From: Methanothrix sp.
GTDB lineage: Archaea > Halobacteriota > Methanosarcinia > Methanotrichales > Methanotrichaceae
Direction of reading: 5' to 3'
Assembly (NCBI GenBank): GCA_011391755.1
Contig: JAABPZ010000101.1
Span: 1 to 5,807 of the forward strand
Length of the DNA stretch: 5,807 bases
Below are positions 5,217 to 5,807 of the stretch, piece by piece. Both the position numbers and the translations under genes were made by a program. The number at the start of each line of letters is the position of its first letter. Position 1 is the stretch's first letter. The notes below the pieces were generated by a model, which was not told the origin of the DNA, did no database searches, and was given only the letters and a program-made list of their open reading frames with translations.

Positions 5217-5807
5217 TTACTTTCGCTCGCTCTCATTCTCATCCACTTTCAGCAGTCGCAGGCCGGCATTCCAGTCGAACTTATTGGCCCGGCTGATGTA
5301 GGCGGCAACTTCCTTCACTCCATTCCAGCCACCGTAGCGATAGGCATTGGACCACACCCGGGACGAGGTGCGCAGAGGCGTATGCCAGGGATGGACCAGC
5401 TTGAAAGACCAGTCCAGAATGCCCGGAAACTCCTCCGGCTTGATCTGAGGATGATTCCAGACCATGTGCTTGCCGTCGTGGTGATGATAGTCGTGATCCC
5501 AGATGCCGAACTTCTCCTCGATCTCCGTCCACATGGGCGTCTGGGGCAGAGGAGTAATGACGCAGATCTGAGTTATGTCAAGCTTGAGTGCCGCCAGCTT
5601 CTTTATGTCCTCGCGTAGCGACTCCTTAGTGTCCTCCTCAAAGCCGATCATATAATAGCCCACTGTGCCCAGATTCCTGGCTTGCAGCATGCGCAGCGTC
5701 TCTAAAATGTCCTCGGTACCTTCCTTCTTCTTCATCTGGTCCAGGCGCTCTTGATGCAGGTTTTCAATGCCGATAGCCGCCCCCCCAAAGCCGGACACCT
5801 TTCTGCC
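5217..5807 (-). CDS. B12-binding/radical SAM protein, C-terminal part (cut by right edge)
   Basis: Only the last 196 codons are visible; the reading frame stays open to the right edge (GRK precedes a GTG at 5798), so that GTG is almost certainly internal. The visible part begins in the second half of a radical SAM barrel: GGAAIGIENLHQERL aligns with GVFLGVESINKRNL of the neighbour, GYYMIGFEEDTKESL with the neighbour's GLIGGNPDDDEADL, and TPLPQTPMWTEIEE with STPYPKTQMRAELEE. It then has a His-rich stretch (HDYHHHDGKH) and a tail with PWHTPLRTSSRVWSNAYRYG. The FeS cysteines and any B12 domain are outside the window; B12 binding is inferred from the neighbour and the family. It ends in a charged ENESERK just 18 bp before the next gene. 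A tandem paralogue pair with linked function is likely; the substrate is unknown. Confidence 0.85.
   Translation of the reverse strand, partial: GRKVSGFGGAAIGIENLHQERLDQMKKKEGTEDILETLRMLQARNLGTVGYYMIGFEEDTKESLREDIKKLAALKLDITQICVITPLPQTPMWTEIEEKFGIWDHDYHHHDGKHMVWNHPQIKPEEFPGILDWSFKLVHPWHTPLRTSSRVWSNAYRYGGWNGVKEVAAYISRANKFDWNAGLRLLKVDENESERK

Noticed and set aside
5796..5798. GTG 5798 as the start of the right-edge gene
   Set aside because: The frame remains open to the window edge, and the protein would begin in the middle of a radical SAM barrel; the true start is outside.
1..5807. CRISPR array, insertion sequence, tRNA or rRNA
   Set aside because: No spaced direct repeats, transposase motifs, terminal inverted repeats or tRNA-like folds were seen on either strand by eye.

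Overview
The window reads as chromosomal DNA of a methanogen-like euryarchaeon. The main evidence is the N-terminal half of a Cdc48/VAT-type AAA ATPase at the left edge. It is supported by archaeal-style promoters (TATA-like boxes about 50 bp upstream of starts), GGAGG-type ribosome binding sites, frequent AGG/AGA arginine codons and tandem B12-dependent radical SAM genes. Base composition looks intermediate, roughly half GC by eye. A Methanosarcinales/Methanothrix-like host is my best guess, but it is inferred from gene style and not proven.

Left block (1-2012, all minus strand): an AsnB-type ATP-pyrophosphatase protein with a shortened glutaminase part (1002-2012), then the mechanosensitive channel mscL carrying a C-terminal zinc ribbon (501-938), then the start of cdc48, which runs off the left edge (1-455). 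A TATA-like element lies between the first two genes, so mscL and cdc48 may form their own unit.

Centre: a 234-bp divergent intergenic region (2013-2246) separates the AsnB-like gene from a plus-strand thiamine operon. That operon is thiM (hydroxyethylthiazole kinase, start best placed at GTG 2247) and thiE (thiamine-phosphate synthase, GTG 3038), overlapping by four bases. ThiM makes thiazole phosphate from salvaged thiazole alcohol, and ThiE joins it to HMP pyrophosphate to give thiamine phosphate. HMP must be supplied by genes outside the window. An 11-bp palindrome sits just after the likely thiM TATA box and is a candidate operator; no THI-box riboswitch was seen.

Right block (3732-5807, minus strand): two adjacent related B12-binding/radical SAM genes, 18 bp apart. 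The downstream one is complete (488 aa); the upstream one is cut by the right edge. They converge on thiE, and a two-part inverted repeat lies in the short gap between them.

I see no mobile element, CRISPR array, tRNA or rRNA. Most of the window is ordinary archaeal housekeeping and cofactor metabolism. The least explained items are the AsnB-like protein without a catalytic N-terminal cysteine, the zinc-ribbon MscL, and the substrate of the paired radical SAM enzymes.
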